Source: Pomphorhynchus laevis (taxonomy: Eukaryota; Acanthocephala; Palaeacanthocephala; Echinorhynchida; Pomphorhynchidae). Taken from it: a stretch of DNA of 64,000 nucleotides. A model generated the notes under the pieces. The model ran no database searches. It was not told the DNA's origin and saw only the letters and a list, made by a program, of their open reading frames with translations. Shown here one piece after another: positions 31,640 to 42,218 of the stretch. The first letter of the stretch is position 1, and every line of letters begins with the position of its first letter. The stretch lies in assembly GCA_012934845.2 (NCBI GenBank), contig WNNJ02003507.1:1-64000 (forward strand), given 5' to 3'. The position numbers were made by a program, and so were the translations under genes.

Positions 31640-33507
31640 ACATTTGTCTTCCAAATGAGCAAGACGGTTTCCGCAAGGAGAGATCCACAGTTTTCCAAAT
31701 AATTTCACTGACCGAAGACATTGAGTGTGCATTTGAACGCAATGAAAAAGCAGACGCAGTGTTTATCGACCTTTCTGCAGCTTACGATACGGTTTGGATC
31801 AAGGGGCTCACGTTCAAACTTTTACAGTGCCTACCTTCGCCCCATATGATCCGTTTGATCATTGACATCTTCTCAAACGTCGATTGCGGGTTCAGTTGGG
31901 TGGTAAACTTTCAAGAGCGCGCAGACTCAATAACGGCCTACCGCAGGGATCAGTTCTTTCCCCTCTGCTGTTCAACTTATACACCTCAGATATGCCACTG
32001 ACATCAGCGAAAAAATACATATATGCGGATGACATGGCAATTCTATCAACTGGCCACAAAATCGCTCCACTCAGCAAAACACTTTCTGCCGACATAAGTA
32101 TATTATCCGGATATTTCAAAAAGTGGCATCTTCGACTTAACATTGATAAGACGGTAGTATCTTTATTTCATCTCAATAATCACCAAGTTGATGCTACATA
32201 GACTGTATCTCTTGACAGAACCAGATTGCTTAACGTGAAGCATCCAACGTATCTCGGAGTCACCCTTGATCGCACACTCTTCTACAGGCAACACATTGAA
32301 TCTATCTCAGGAAAGGTGCGGTCACGCTGCAATATTATTCGCCGTCTGGCCGGAATCAATTGGGGTTCAAGCTCCCATACACTGCGAACGTCAGTATTGA
32401 CCCTATGTTACTCGGCTGCTAAATATGCGGCCCCGCTATGGTCTGGAAGCACACATGTCAAGAAAGTTGACGCAAGTCTCAACGAGGCAAAACGATATTC
32501 TGAGGAAGCCTCTTGTGGGTGAAACCGGCCTTTTGTTCATCTGTTTCGCGCACAAAGGACTTAACTGCGCTATTAATCCCAGAGAATTTGGCAAATCGAT
32601 CTGGCACTAGTGACCTTAACTACCGAACGGCGTCAGAGAGATGGACCACTAAATTCGACCTGACTGTTCCAACGGATACAACCTTGCAAAAACGTTGGAC
32701 AGCCCCATTGTTTGAGAAGGAATTCCGACACCTGACAGCCTCATGCGCCTTTCCCAAAGATCGGGCATGCTTGCTAGCCGCGTCTACCAGATGGTCTGGC
32801 GCATTCCTTAATGCCCTACCGATAGCTTCGATGGTCCCAAAACTAGACGACAGTTCAATATGTTTTGCATCAGCCCTCCGCCTCGGTATTCTCAACTCGG
32901 TTTCATTTAAGTGTGAGTGCGGCGTCGTATCAGATCCCTCTGGTATTCAGGGTTAGACTGCCCCAGAGTGGTTTCTCGGCACAATCGGCACAGTGCTGTA
33001 AACACACTTATTCGTAGCGCCCTTGCCACAGCCGGTTTCCCGTATCGTCCAGAACCAATCGGGCTCTGCAGAAACGACGGAAAGAGACCGGACGGTGCTT
33101 CACTAGTCCCATATAAAAGGGGACGTCTGCTAGTATGGGACTTTACGTGTCCCAACATTCTTGCTGCCAGTCATTTGCCTAGTGCGGTCTCTGGGGCCGG
33201 GGAGTTTGCTAGATTAGCAGAGGATCGAAAGAAGGCCAAATATACATGTATTGACGAATCGCAATATAAATTTGTGCCGTTGGCGATCGACACAATTGGT
33301 GCTGCCGGGCCGAGAACTTCGATTTTTTTGACAAAACTGGGCAATATGTTGGTGGCAACAGATGATCGAAGAGCTGCAAATTTCCTCTTGCAGCGTTTAA
33401 GCTGTGCAGCGGGGAAATGCAGCGTGCCTGTTAGAGGTCGCTCTAGACGGAAACCTTCCGACTTAACGATACTGAAATATCACAAACTATACAATTTTTT
33501 TCTGTAA
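31640..33507 (+). pseudogene. Jockey/CR1-group LINE, RT and C-terminal domain
   Basis: RT in two frames: QDGFRKERSTVFQI and VFIDLSAAYDTVW (motif A, ~31,770), then a shift near 31,880 to LNNGLPQGSVLSPLLFNLY (motif B) and YIYADDMAILST (motif C, ~32,030). A stop (TAG) near 32,200 and later frames contain YLGVTLDRTLFYRQH and the long tail: SDLNYRTASERW, GLDCPRVVSRHNRHSA, PIGLCRNDGKRPDGAS, YKRGRLLVWDFTCPN, ending at 33,507. The tail is a conserved C-terminal module of some invertebrate LINEs. At least three frameshifts and one stop; the endonuclease is missing at the 5' end. Confidence 0.8.
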
Positions 33508-33544
33508 CTTTTAATTCTTCTTTAATATATAAAAAATAATTTAA

Positions 33545-35291
33545 TTAGAATCGATGAAACAATTGAATACAAATTCGTATGAATCCGTAGATCAACAAGA
33601 TTTTATCGCAACGATTAAATAAGTCGAAGAAAGCATGACTGAACTATTTCCTGAAGAGAAACTCCGAGCTAAAATGAATGTAAGACGTCCCCGTCCAGGT
33701 CGGTTCTACATGCTACCAAAAACCCACAAAGAACAACGATCATGTCCAGGAAGACCTATCATAAGTAGTAATAACACACCGACAGAGAAAATATCACGCT
33801 ATGTTAACTATCAACTGCAAACAGCACTGAGACAAGTTCCATCATATATCGGTAATACTGATGATTTCTTGCGTAAGCTATATGAAAAGGATAATCAAAG
33901 ACAGATTAATTGCATGATGGCGACTCTAAACATCGAGGCTCTATATACGTATATTCCTCTAACAGAAGGAATCATAGCAGTAAGCGACTTCTTGATTCAA
34001 GCAAAATATGACAGCGCTGTTGTATCACAGCTTACTAAGTTGCTCGATCTGATATTACATAACAACTATTTTATATTTGACGAAACATTATATAAACAAA
34101 AAATTGAATGTGCGATGGGCACACCGGCAGCACCTGCATTCGCAATATTATACGTAGCAAGCATTGAGATGAATAAAATGTACAACATTCCGAACAGGCC
34201 ACTGATGTACGTCAGATACATTGACGATATTTTCCTTCTCTGGAAAGACTAAAGATAAATTAGAGTCATGGGTAGACGCTATCAATATGTCGTCACCGTT
34301 AACGTTTAAGTTAGAACAGGTTTCAAGATCTACCGTACATTTTCTGGATGTAGAAGTCATCCGTAACTATAAAAAACGCATGCGAACTAAGGTGTATCAT
34401 AAACCGACATGGAAACCAGTTTATCTACACGCTTCCAGCTGTCACTCATCAGTTATCAAAAGAAACATGATTTATAATGAAATACTTAGAGCGCGGAAAA
34501 TATGCTCTGACGAAAGAGACTTTATAAAAGAAGTCAAACAAATTCGAGAACGCTTCATGTCACGTGGATATAGAAGACGTCAAATACAAGCAGGTCTTAA
34601 TCGAGTCTCATTGTTGAACCGTAAGGATTTACTGTATCCGAATCGGGTCAGCATTGATAAGAATCACGTGAAGCGAATTTCATTTGAATGGAACTCCTGT
34701 TTTACAGATCTTCGAAAGGAGCTGAGACAGACGATTGATAACATCAAATTGAATCTATTAATGAATACTGATATTGTTGATGTTGTATTTACAATTCCTA
34801 TCAAAATGAAGGATATTTTGGTAAGCGCAAGATTACCCAGAAATGCGCAAATGGGACCGTCCAACGTATGTCGCCTATGTAATGACAAACGATGCTTGAC
34901 ATGTTTCGACATGGTGGACAGCGAAAAATTTAAGAGCACATCAACATGACTGGTCTACAAAGTAAGATCAAGTTGCACGTGTAAGAGCCAAAATATTATA
35001 TATCTACTGCAATGTCGTTATTGTAAAATACAATATGTTGGCAAAACATCTGGCCAAATGAATATTTGCATGAATTTGATAATGACACAAATTAAAACAA
35101 AAAAGATCGCTAGTGACATTTCGGTAAGACATGTATTCGAAAGTGAAGGACATTCTTTTGAGATTAGAATAATAGAATGTGGAATCCAAGACGTTGAAGA
35201 GAGACGACATCGAGAATTATGGTGGGCAGCTCAACTGATGACAAAACGTCAGGGAACATCAACAGAGAGACAACTGCGGGTTTATAAGTAA
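33545..35291 (+). pseudogene. PLE RT + GIY-YIG endonuclease, most complete plus-strand copy
   Basis: Covers RFYMLPKTHKEQ (RT fingers, 33,700), GRPIISSNNTPTEK, motif A region MMATLNIEALYTYI, motif B IECAMGTPAAPAFAILY, and an intact catalytic block RYIDDIFLLW (~34,215). After a frame change it runs VHFLDVEV, LHASSCHSSVIKRNMIYNE, and the linker, then CRLCNDKRCLTCFDM and NIIYLLQCRYCKIQYVGKT with the final helix RELWWAAQLMTKR, ending 35,291. Only the extreme N-terminus is missing. About three breaks. Motif A has Asn-Ile-Glu where most copies have Asp-Val-Glu, so activity was probably lost. Confidence 0.88.
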
Positions 35292-35388
35292 ACCAGAAAT
35301 CTATATAATTTAAGCATGACTTCTTCCGTGGGTTACACGATAATTACTTCTCTATAAAAGCAAATTGTTTGTGCACAGCAGTGTAAAA

Positions 35389-35415
35389 CTGAAGAGCAGT
35401 AAGCTCGAAAACGTT
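35389..35415 (+). ncRNA. PLE hammerhead-type ribozyme motif (no extra base)
   Basis: CTGAAGAGC, loop, GCTC, GAAA, then AACGTT. Stem II here starts inside the conserved GA, unlike copies with an inserted A. Confidence 0.6.
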
Positions 35416-35477
35416 ATTTGAATTCGATTAAAAAAATAAGCATTCTGGTTCTGTCTTTAACATATATATAATTTTAT

Positions 35478-35665
35478 ATCTGACTGTGTTAAACTGTGCT
35501 CCGGGAGCTAATAAGCTTCAGTTTCATAATTGTTGATGTTGCCAAAAACCGGAGTTTGATTACAAGTAGAGCAGACTTCCTTATCACTCCTAGACGAGCT
35601 GATGGTATCCGGCAGCACTCATCAGTAGGGTAAACTACCATCAGCTCGTCTAGGAGTGATAAAAA
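35478..35665. repeat. PLE 5' end with 24-bp hairpin, partial inverse of 10,600-10,790
   Basis: 35,478-35,625 is the diverged reverse complement of 10,640-10,790 (CTCCGGGAGCTAATAAGCTTCAG, ACCGGAGTTTGATTACAAG, TCACTCCTAGACGAGC). The arms TCACTCCTAGACGAGCTGAT / ATCAGCTCGTCTAGGAGTGA enclose the CCGGCAGCACTCATCAGTAGGG core. Confidence 0.85.
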
Positions 35666-36719
35666 TTTTCCTATCGTAATTTCGCAGGGTGCGAGTTAAC
35701 TGAACGCTCGGAATTTTGGAATGTGTCTGCAATGTGATTGTAACTTGTGTATCTTAATCGGATCAACGTATTTCGTGGAAGGACATGTTCTTTTCTTAAT
35801 GCGTAATCATGAAGGTGTAACATCATTTTCTAAGCATGCCGATAAAAATTGCATATGTGCTGTTGCGATTGATTGCATTTGATGGATTCATTCAATTATT
35901 TTAATCAATTTTGCAAGATTACACAAGGTGATTTTACATAAAAACCAGCTACGGTATTATTCCTTCATTACTTCCAAATCCATACACCTGGACTTGTAAC
36001 ATGCAAGACTTTAGCCTGAAATATTAGTATTGTTTCGTCCGCTACTGACATGCAATGGTACACCTAAATTCATCAGAAGGCTTGTATCAACGTAGTGGAT
36101 AATGTTTAGTTAAATACCGCCTTTATCGGTCATCATATTTAGATAAAGGAAATTATTAGTAAGATACGTATGTGCTTATTCGGCTTTTGACGGAGGATAA
36201 TCATATTACGAGATATTTAATTTTTAATTTTTTAGAAAATTAAATTAAAATTATTAGTGCAGACCTCCCGCACTATTGGGATTTACAGCAATCCAAAACA
36301 TTAGAGATCAGGCTACAGCGTTCTCTTGGTTTGCTTGCAAATTTGATTACAAATTTCGCTTACATATATAACCATCCCATTATCCAGCATCAATTTTTGG
36401 TCATCCTACAGAATTCTTTCTAAGGATCATCAATGAATGAAAAATGGAAGGATCCAGCTTATAGCCAATTTCATAATTATCTATGGATCAACGATTAAAC
36501 TGACTAGATCAACTAAAAGACTGCATACTTTGATAAGGACCTAAGGTCAGTTTCCGACCTTGCATGACCTGAATTGTAAAGTAAATAAACGTTTTGTTCT
36601 TTTCTCTTCAGTTAAAATTTTAAAATAAAGTCATAAACAGAAAAAATATAAATTATACATTATAAATTATTTATATTACACTTAAAAATTCATCTCACGG
36701 TAAAGTTTGTAAAAAATTA
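35666..36719. other. No recognisable feature
   Basis: About 1 kb of AT-rich sequence without open frames above 60 codons, without RT, nuclease or repeat similarity to the rest of the window that I could see; a short AT palindrome lies near 36,215-36,250. Confidence 0.6.
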
Positions 36720-37383
36720 TAAATTATTTTTTGAGATTACGTTTTTTCTCAATTTTTTCAATTATGGACAGGATTTTTTCATATTGCTTGAACCAGCCCA
36801 ATCGAATTTAGAACTTTAAAAATTCTAGCTCAACTCGCATGTGAAGAGAAATGTAACATTTCATTTATGCTTAATTTAGGTTTTCATCAGTAATGAAAAA
36901 AATCATTCTGATGTCTAAGCGATCAATCCGTTACCGATTTTTTAAGGATGAAAATGCATGTTGAAGACTACAATCATGTATTGCATCAATTGTGAATTTT
37001 TTATTTGAAATTATAATTTTTTGATGAATTGTAAGTCTTTAGTCTCGTCTAAGTTTTTCAGAAGCTATTTACGTGCGAATTCCGCCTCAAAGCGTATTCG
37101 CCCATGGCCATCCATCCTTTATTTTCAATCACCACATCAATTTTTTGTGCAAATACACCATGAGCATACAAATTACTTTACCAATATTGAATTTTGTTAT
37201 TTATTTGTATTTTAAATACAAAAAGCATCACTAAATAGACTGAAGCGCTTACAAAGCGCAGTGCGAATAAAATCATAAAATAGTTAGGAACAACAGCTAT
37301 TTTGCCAGAATGTTCTGATACTGAATTAATCAGTCATTGACGACTAAAAACACTGCACTCTGCGTGCTGGAAACAACAGAAGA

Positions 37384-40300
37384 AAAATAAAATAATAATG
37401 ATTTATTAAAGTAAAAAAAAACAAAATTCATATATATTTTCGTTTTTTTTTTCTGACTTTTTCGACCCCAGCCAAGTATGGAGCCCCAATCAAGTTTCCT
37501 TTCTTTATTCTTTTTTCTTTCTTTTTGCAGGTTTCGACTGAGATTTCTTTGGTTGGATGTCGAGGATAAGAATTTTAAACAAAAATTCAAAATGATAAAC
37601 TGCTAAAATTCAATTCTAAAAAATAAAAATTCAAAATCATCATAAAAAAAATATTTGGATAAAATTGATATTACCAATAAAATAAAAAATATTTTGTAAC
37701 AAAATATTTTTTGTCATTTAAACAATGACAAAAAAATGAAGATATAATACATTTAATTATACTTTTCTTAATTTCTCTGACAAAGCACTTGTAGGCAAGC
37801 GCAATTTAAAATTAATATATACATCTAATTTTAGAAAAATAATCAAACAAATTTCAAACAAGATAAACAAAAAATTATTCAAAACATTTGATTTTCAAAT
37901 TGTAAAATAAAACATATTTTTTAATTAATTTATTTTTAATTTCAATTTCATTCATAAAAAATTTATTTATTAAAATTAATAATCGTTTTAAAAAATAGAT
38001 ATCGTTGTTCTGGAGGGCGATTGTTTGAGTAGAAGTACAATCCGCTCAATACAAACGCATTGAGCATAATTAAACATCTACCCAAACCGGCATTTAATCG
38101 TCTCGCTCTTTCAAACATACGTAGCCATTTTCTAACTAATTTGAAACACCTAGCCATATATGACCTAGGATGTAAACGTGGTTCGAAAACGGATCCCAGA
38201 ATGCGCACCCGACGCTTTCGATTCCCTGGAAGAGAATCGAGGAGACGAGTGTGCTTTCCAGGACGCCGAAATCTGTAATGAACAAAATTGCTCTTCGCTG
38301 GGTTTAAAGACAAGCCAAACTTCGCTAAGCGATGAGCAACAATGTCCATTACAGACTTCATTCGCCCTTCAAACCTTGCATCCGACAGAGTATTTCTCTT
38401 AAATGCGATCGAGATGTCGTCCGCATAAATGATAGCGTGGGTGTTCCTATCCAAAAGACCCTCCAGAACTCCCCTCGTCACTATCATATAAATGATAGGA
38501 GACAGAGGTGAGCCCTGGGGAAGTCCTTTGTTGAGATGATAGTACTTACCCCCGTCATCATCCAAGTAGAAAGTTCTTGCTTTCAATATACCCAGGACAC
38601 GATGCAACAAATTACTCGGTATACCATCACTGGTTAATGTTGTAACTATTGCATCATGCCCCAAGTTGTCGAAGGCCGCCGACAGATCCAGCGAATAAAG
38701 GACTGCAGGTCGTCTATCGCTGGTGAGAAAACTCTGCATGGACCTTACTGCCTTAACAGTTCCCCTTCCTCTACGAAACCCGTGAATGTGGTCTCCCAAC
38801 ATATCACGATCTTCGCAGAATCGGGAAAAGATCCTAGCAACAGCTCTCTCATACACCATAACAATATTATTAGATATTGTTATGGGTCTTGTGTCTTTAG
38901 CATTCGACACCCATCTTCCCTTCGCAAGGAACACCACTTTTCCGACCGCAATGTCACACCAAGATGCTAAAGGCACTCCTAGCATCTTGGCAGCAATATC
39001 CGTCCGAACCCTATCGACGACCAATTTAGTCGCAGCAGCGCATGCCGAAGACCCGTTAGACGAAGTCTTTGGCACGACTGGCCACGCACTCAAAATGTCC
39101 TCGATAGTGATGTCCTCTTTCGAATTGTCGATTGTCGAAAACAAGAGTTCCATACGGATCTTCATCATTTTCCTCTCGGTCCATCTTTCAGTATTGGCTA
39201 GGTGTTTCATTTTCATTTCATGAAGTACATTCCCAAAACCCTTAGAGGATATCCACTTAGAAGCCGCTGCCCTCCAAGAACGGAAGGTGGTTCGCCTAAT
39301 GGTTTGCCACCATTCCTTTGAAAAATTCTTGTAAGACAGCAACTTTTTAGCGTCTACCCTCTGCTCCAACTCTTGAATATCATTCTTGAGCAGAGCCATT
39401 TGAGCGATTCTCTGAGACAAAGGATTCGCATCCGTTCGTAAACCCCAGAGAATACGTTTCAATTGAAGAGCTTTAGGAGTGTACTTGATGTTGGGCGGTC
39501 GTTTAGTAGTTAAAAATTTATTTGCATTACTAAAAATTGCATTATTTAAAATTAATAGAGAATTTGATTCTTTTAATTTATTTGTAAAATTTGTCAAAAA
39601 CGTCTCATCTAAAATATTCAAACAATCGAAAAAATTAAAATTATTATTTATTATAAAATTATTATTGCAAATACTAAAATTTATTATTTCATTAAAAGTA
39701 TTTTTTAAAATAGTACAAAAAATATCTTTATTATTTAAATTTATCATTACTTCGCTTATTGATCTATTAAAAGCTTGTATACCGGCCCGTGTCGGTTGGA
39801 ATCTTATCTTGAAAACTAGTTCCTCCTTCCACGACCAATATACAAGCTTATGCCCATCATTAAAAGTATCTGGCAGCAAATTCTGCTGCCATTTAATTTT
39901 AAAATTTGTATTTTTGTTTTGCATAGCAAAATCTAACGTGGAGCAATAACCATTGCGACGACGGATAAATGTCCCTTCCGGGGGACATATGACCTCCCAT
40001 GCTGGAGCGATCATGCTGCCCACCCAAGACCCACCGTCGTCGTTGAAATCTCCAATCAAAAATTGACTACCCAAATTGAAGATCTTCAACAGCATTGATC
40101 GAATCTCTCTCCTCCCCTTTTTCGAACTCCAGGCCCCCGGCTTGATGTAACAATTTGCTACATAAACTGGGCGTCTAGAGATGAAAAACCGGAGGAGCTG
40201 GAATGAACCTACTTCGCTAGTGCCATGCGATAGTAAAGATGCACAAAAACGCTTCGTTACCACCGACACTAGGAAGAGTTCCATCCTGAGACCTTCTGCT

Positions 40301-40402
40301 GACACAAATGTGTCGCAGTCGTCGATCTTGCTGCTAAAAATCCTCAATTGATCGGGTGATCTTGCTTCCTGCAAGAGAAGCACATCTGCCGGTATGAGAC
40401 TG
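37384..40402 (-). mobile_element. 5'-truncated APE-type LINE inserted in repeat X, 9-bp target duplication
   Basis: The word AACAGAAGA occurs on both sides (about 37,374-37,382 and 40,404-40,412); X copy 1 has it once (AATAGAAGA). The minus-strand 3' UTR (37,962-37,384) is extremely AT-rich, without a clear poly(A). The 5' end lies inside the endonuclease, a typical truncated insertion. Confidence 0.85.
37963..40383 (-). CDS. LINE ORF2 fragment: APE endonuclease + reverse transcriptase (806 codons open)
   Basis: The longest open frame in the window. The endonuclease starts truncated (VLLLQEARSPDQ would be the second conserved block), with QFLIGDFNDDGGSW at about residue 110 and NDGHKLVYW near 180. 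RT: RPITISNNI, HGFRRGRGTVKAV, YSLDLSAAFDNLG (A), LNKGLPQGSPLSPIIY (B), IIYADDISIAF (C, near residue 655), then ending soon after the thumb. All catalytic RT aspartates visible are intact. The region 39,480-39,780 is unusually AT-rich and encodes an Asn/Ile/Phe-rich low-complexity linker. The apparent start Met is internal, because the element is 5'-truncated. Clade not certain (I/Jockey or R1-like). Uninterrupted frame means recent insertion. Confidence 0.85.
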   Translation of the reverse strand: MLLLQEARSPDQLRIFSSKIDDCDTFVSAEGLRMELFLVSVVTKRFCASLLSHGTSEVGSFQLLRFFISRRPVYVANCYIKPGAWSSKKGRREIRSMLLKIFNLGSQFLIGDFNDDGGSWVGSMIAPAWEVICPPEGTFIRRRNGYCSTLDFAMQNKNTNFKIKWQQNLLPDTFNDGHKLVYWSWKEELVFKIRFQPTRAGIQAFNRSISEVMINLNNKDIFCTILKNTFNEIINFSICNNNFIINNNFNFFDCLNILDETFLTNFTNKLKESNSLLILNNAIFSNANKFLTTKRPPNIKYTPKALQLKRILWGLRTDANPLSQRIAQMALLKNDIQELEQRVDAKKLLSYKNFSKEWWQTIRRTTFRSWRAAASKWISSKGFGNVLHEMKMKHLANTERWTERKMMKIRMELLFSTIDNSKEDITIEDILSAWPVVPKTSSNGSSACAAATKLVVDRVRTDIAAKMLGVPLASWCDIAVGKVVFLAKGRWVSNAKDTRPITISNNIVMVYERAVARIFSRFCEDRDMLGDHIHGFRRGRGTVKAVRSMQSFLTSDRRPAVLYSLDLSAAFDNLGHDAIVTTLTSDGIPSNLLHRVLGILKARTFYLDDDGGKYYHLNKGLPQGSPLSPIIYMIVTRGVLEGLLDRNTHAIIYADDISIAFKRNTLSDARFEGRMKSVMDIVAHRLAKFGLSLNPAKSNFVHYRFRRPGKHTRLLDSLPGNRKRRVRILGSVFEPRLHPRSYMARCFKLVRKWLRMFERARRLNAGLGRCLIMLNAFVLSGLYFYSNNRPPEQRYLFFKTIINFNK

Positions 40403-41345
40403 AATAACAGAAGACCCTAATGTAGATTTATATATAGTCGTTGTAAACACGAAAGAATCTGATAAAAAATTACACAATTAGAAACTCCTAACATGTGCTT
40501 TGTATATGACGTTTATGATATATGAATAATACAAAAGCGTTATAAAGCTGTGATAAAACAATTTTCTTTATATGGGTTAAAACAATTTTCTTGATATTAC
40601 CAAATTAAAACAATTATTCCAATAATGTATAGCTCTGCCAATTACAGTCGAACGTACGTGCCTTGGTTTAAACTTACAACTAGGATTAGTAATACTCATA
40701 AAAATAGTAATTACAAATTTGAAAGAGAGTCGAGGATGTCGGTCCACATTATTATTGAAAGAAGAAAAGGAATCCGCCGACAGAACATTGTTGTTAACAC
40801 CAATATTTCGGTTTCCAAGCGAAACCATTTTCAAGGTAATCTACAAAGTAAAAACAAAGAACATTATCAAATTATACAATGTACAGGGTATTCTAAGTGA
40901 GCATAGTATGGCAATCGTTGCTGTTTATTATTGGTTTTTTTCTAATTAATATTGCTTTTATTTTTCGCAGCCGGATGTCGGGTTTAAATGAGAGCACTGA
41001 TAGAGACTCAAAATTAATAGAGTATCCAGTTGCAATTACGTGTAGGCCATTTAACCCGTAGTGAAAAGAACAATGGTTCGTTGTCCACTGGATATTACCA
41101 AATTAAAACAATTATTCCAATGATATGTAGCTCTGTCAAATCAGTCGAATGTACGTGCCTTGGTTTAAACTTACAAGATTACTAGGATTAGTAATACTCA
41201 TAAAAATAGTAATTACATGGTAATTACTCATAAAAGAGAGAGAATATAACAATTATTATTACAATATAACACAATGAAAAAAGTTTGATAACTAATAAAC
41301 ATACATAAAAAAGTTTGTGATTTAATAAACTTACAATATTAAATA

Positions 41346-42100
41346 AAGAGGAAAGCCGGCAACAGAGCAAAAGTGCTGCTCTTGCAACGGACAAGCGGCA
41401 TGATGCAAGGGGTGTCGCTGCTTTAAATCCGGTAATGCATGCCACAATTGCGCGGACCCTGAATGTTGTAATCGAGTAAGATCACAACGCGCAAGTCAAG
41501 CCACAATCAGTCAGCACCAGTCAAATGTAGATCAGCAGACGATGGGTGAATATGAAGGTGACCGTTCAGAACCAGCAGATCCTTACATATGTAAACTCGA
41601 TCAAAATTTCAGAGGTTATCACTTGGAGACTAAACTTATTCACGCTTCCATTTTGCACCGCAAGCAACGAGTTCATCGACTTGCTTTGTTCGAAATACGA
41701 GACTGTTGCAAAAAAATTGGATGGTGAGGTATTTGCATTGAAGGAAGCGGCGATAATGTGTCAATGCATTTTACAAAGAATTCCTGCAAGAAATGTATCA
41801 GTTATTCGAAAAACTTTAGAGCGCAGATTAAACATGTGTCAAAATGGCGAACTTGATGACCTCATCTGTTAAGCACGTGCATTGCAAAGCAAGATAATTG
41901 CTAATTCACGGACCAGACCGGCACAAAAACAGTGGCAAAAACTTTTCATCAGCCTTCTTAAATCAGGCAAAACGAAATCAGCTATAAATTGTCTGGATCA
42001 GCAATGCCTTATTTTAAGTCCAGTCTACTCACTTCTTGATTAGTTAAATGGACGCACCGTCGGGGATATATTAAAGCATCTGCATCCAGGCGCCGCAATT
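41346..42100 (+). pseudogene. Repeat X coding remnant, copy 2
   Basis: Same Cys cluster as 22,490 (CCSCNGQA, CKGCRCFKSGNACHNC, PECCNRV) with one stop inside it. Then an open piece 41,546-41,872 (IKISEVITWRLNLFTLPFC, YETVAKKLDGEVFALKEAA, RIPARNVSVIRKTLERRL), a stop (TAA), and RT-linked sequence (AQKQWQKLFISLLKSGKTKS, GRTVGDILKHLHPG). The two X copies share the stop after DDLIC, so the master copy already carried it or this is a true C-terminus. Confidence 0.5.
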
Positions 42101-42218
42101 TGCGTTACAATATAACACAATTACTTACAAATATATACAATAACATACAGAAGATAAGCAAATCAAAAACATTTTAAATAATATTAGAATAATGTTTACA
42201 TATAGAAGATAAGCTCGA

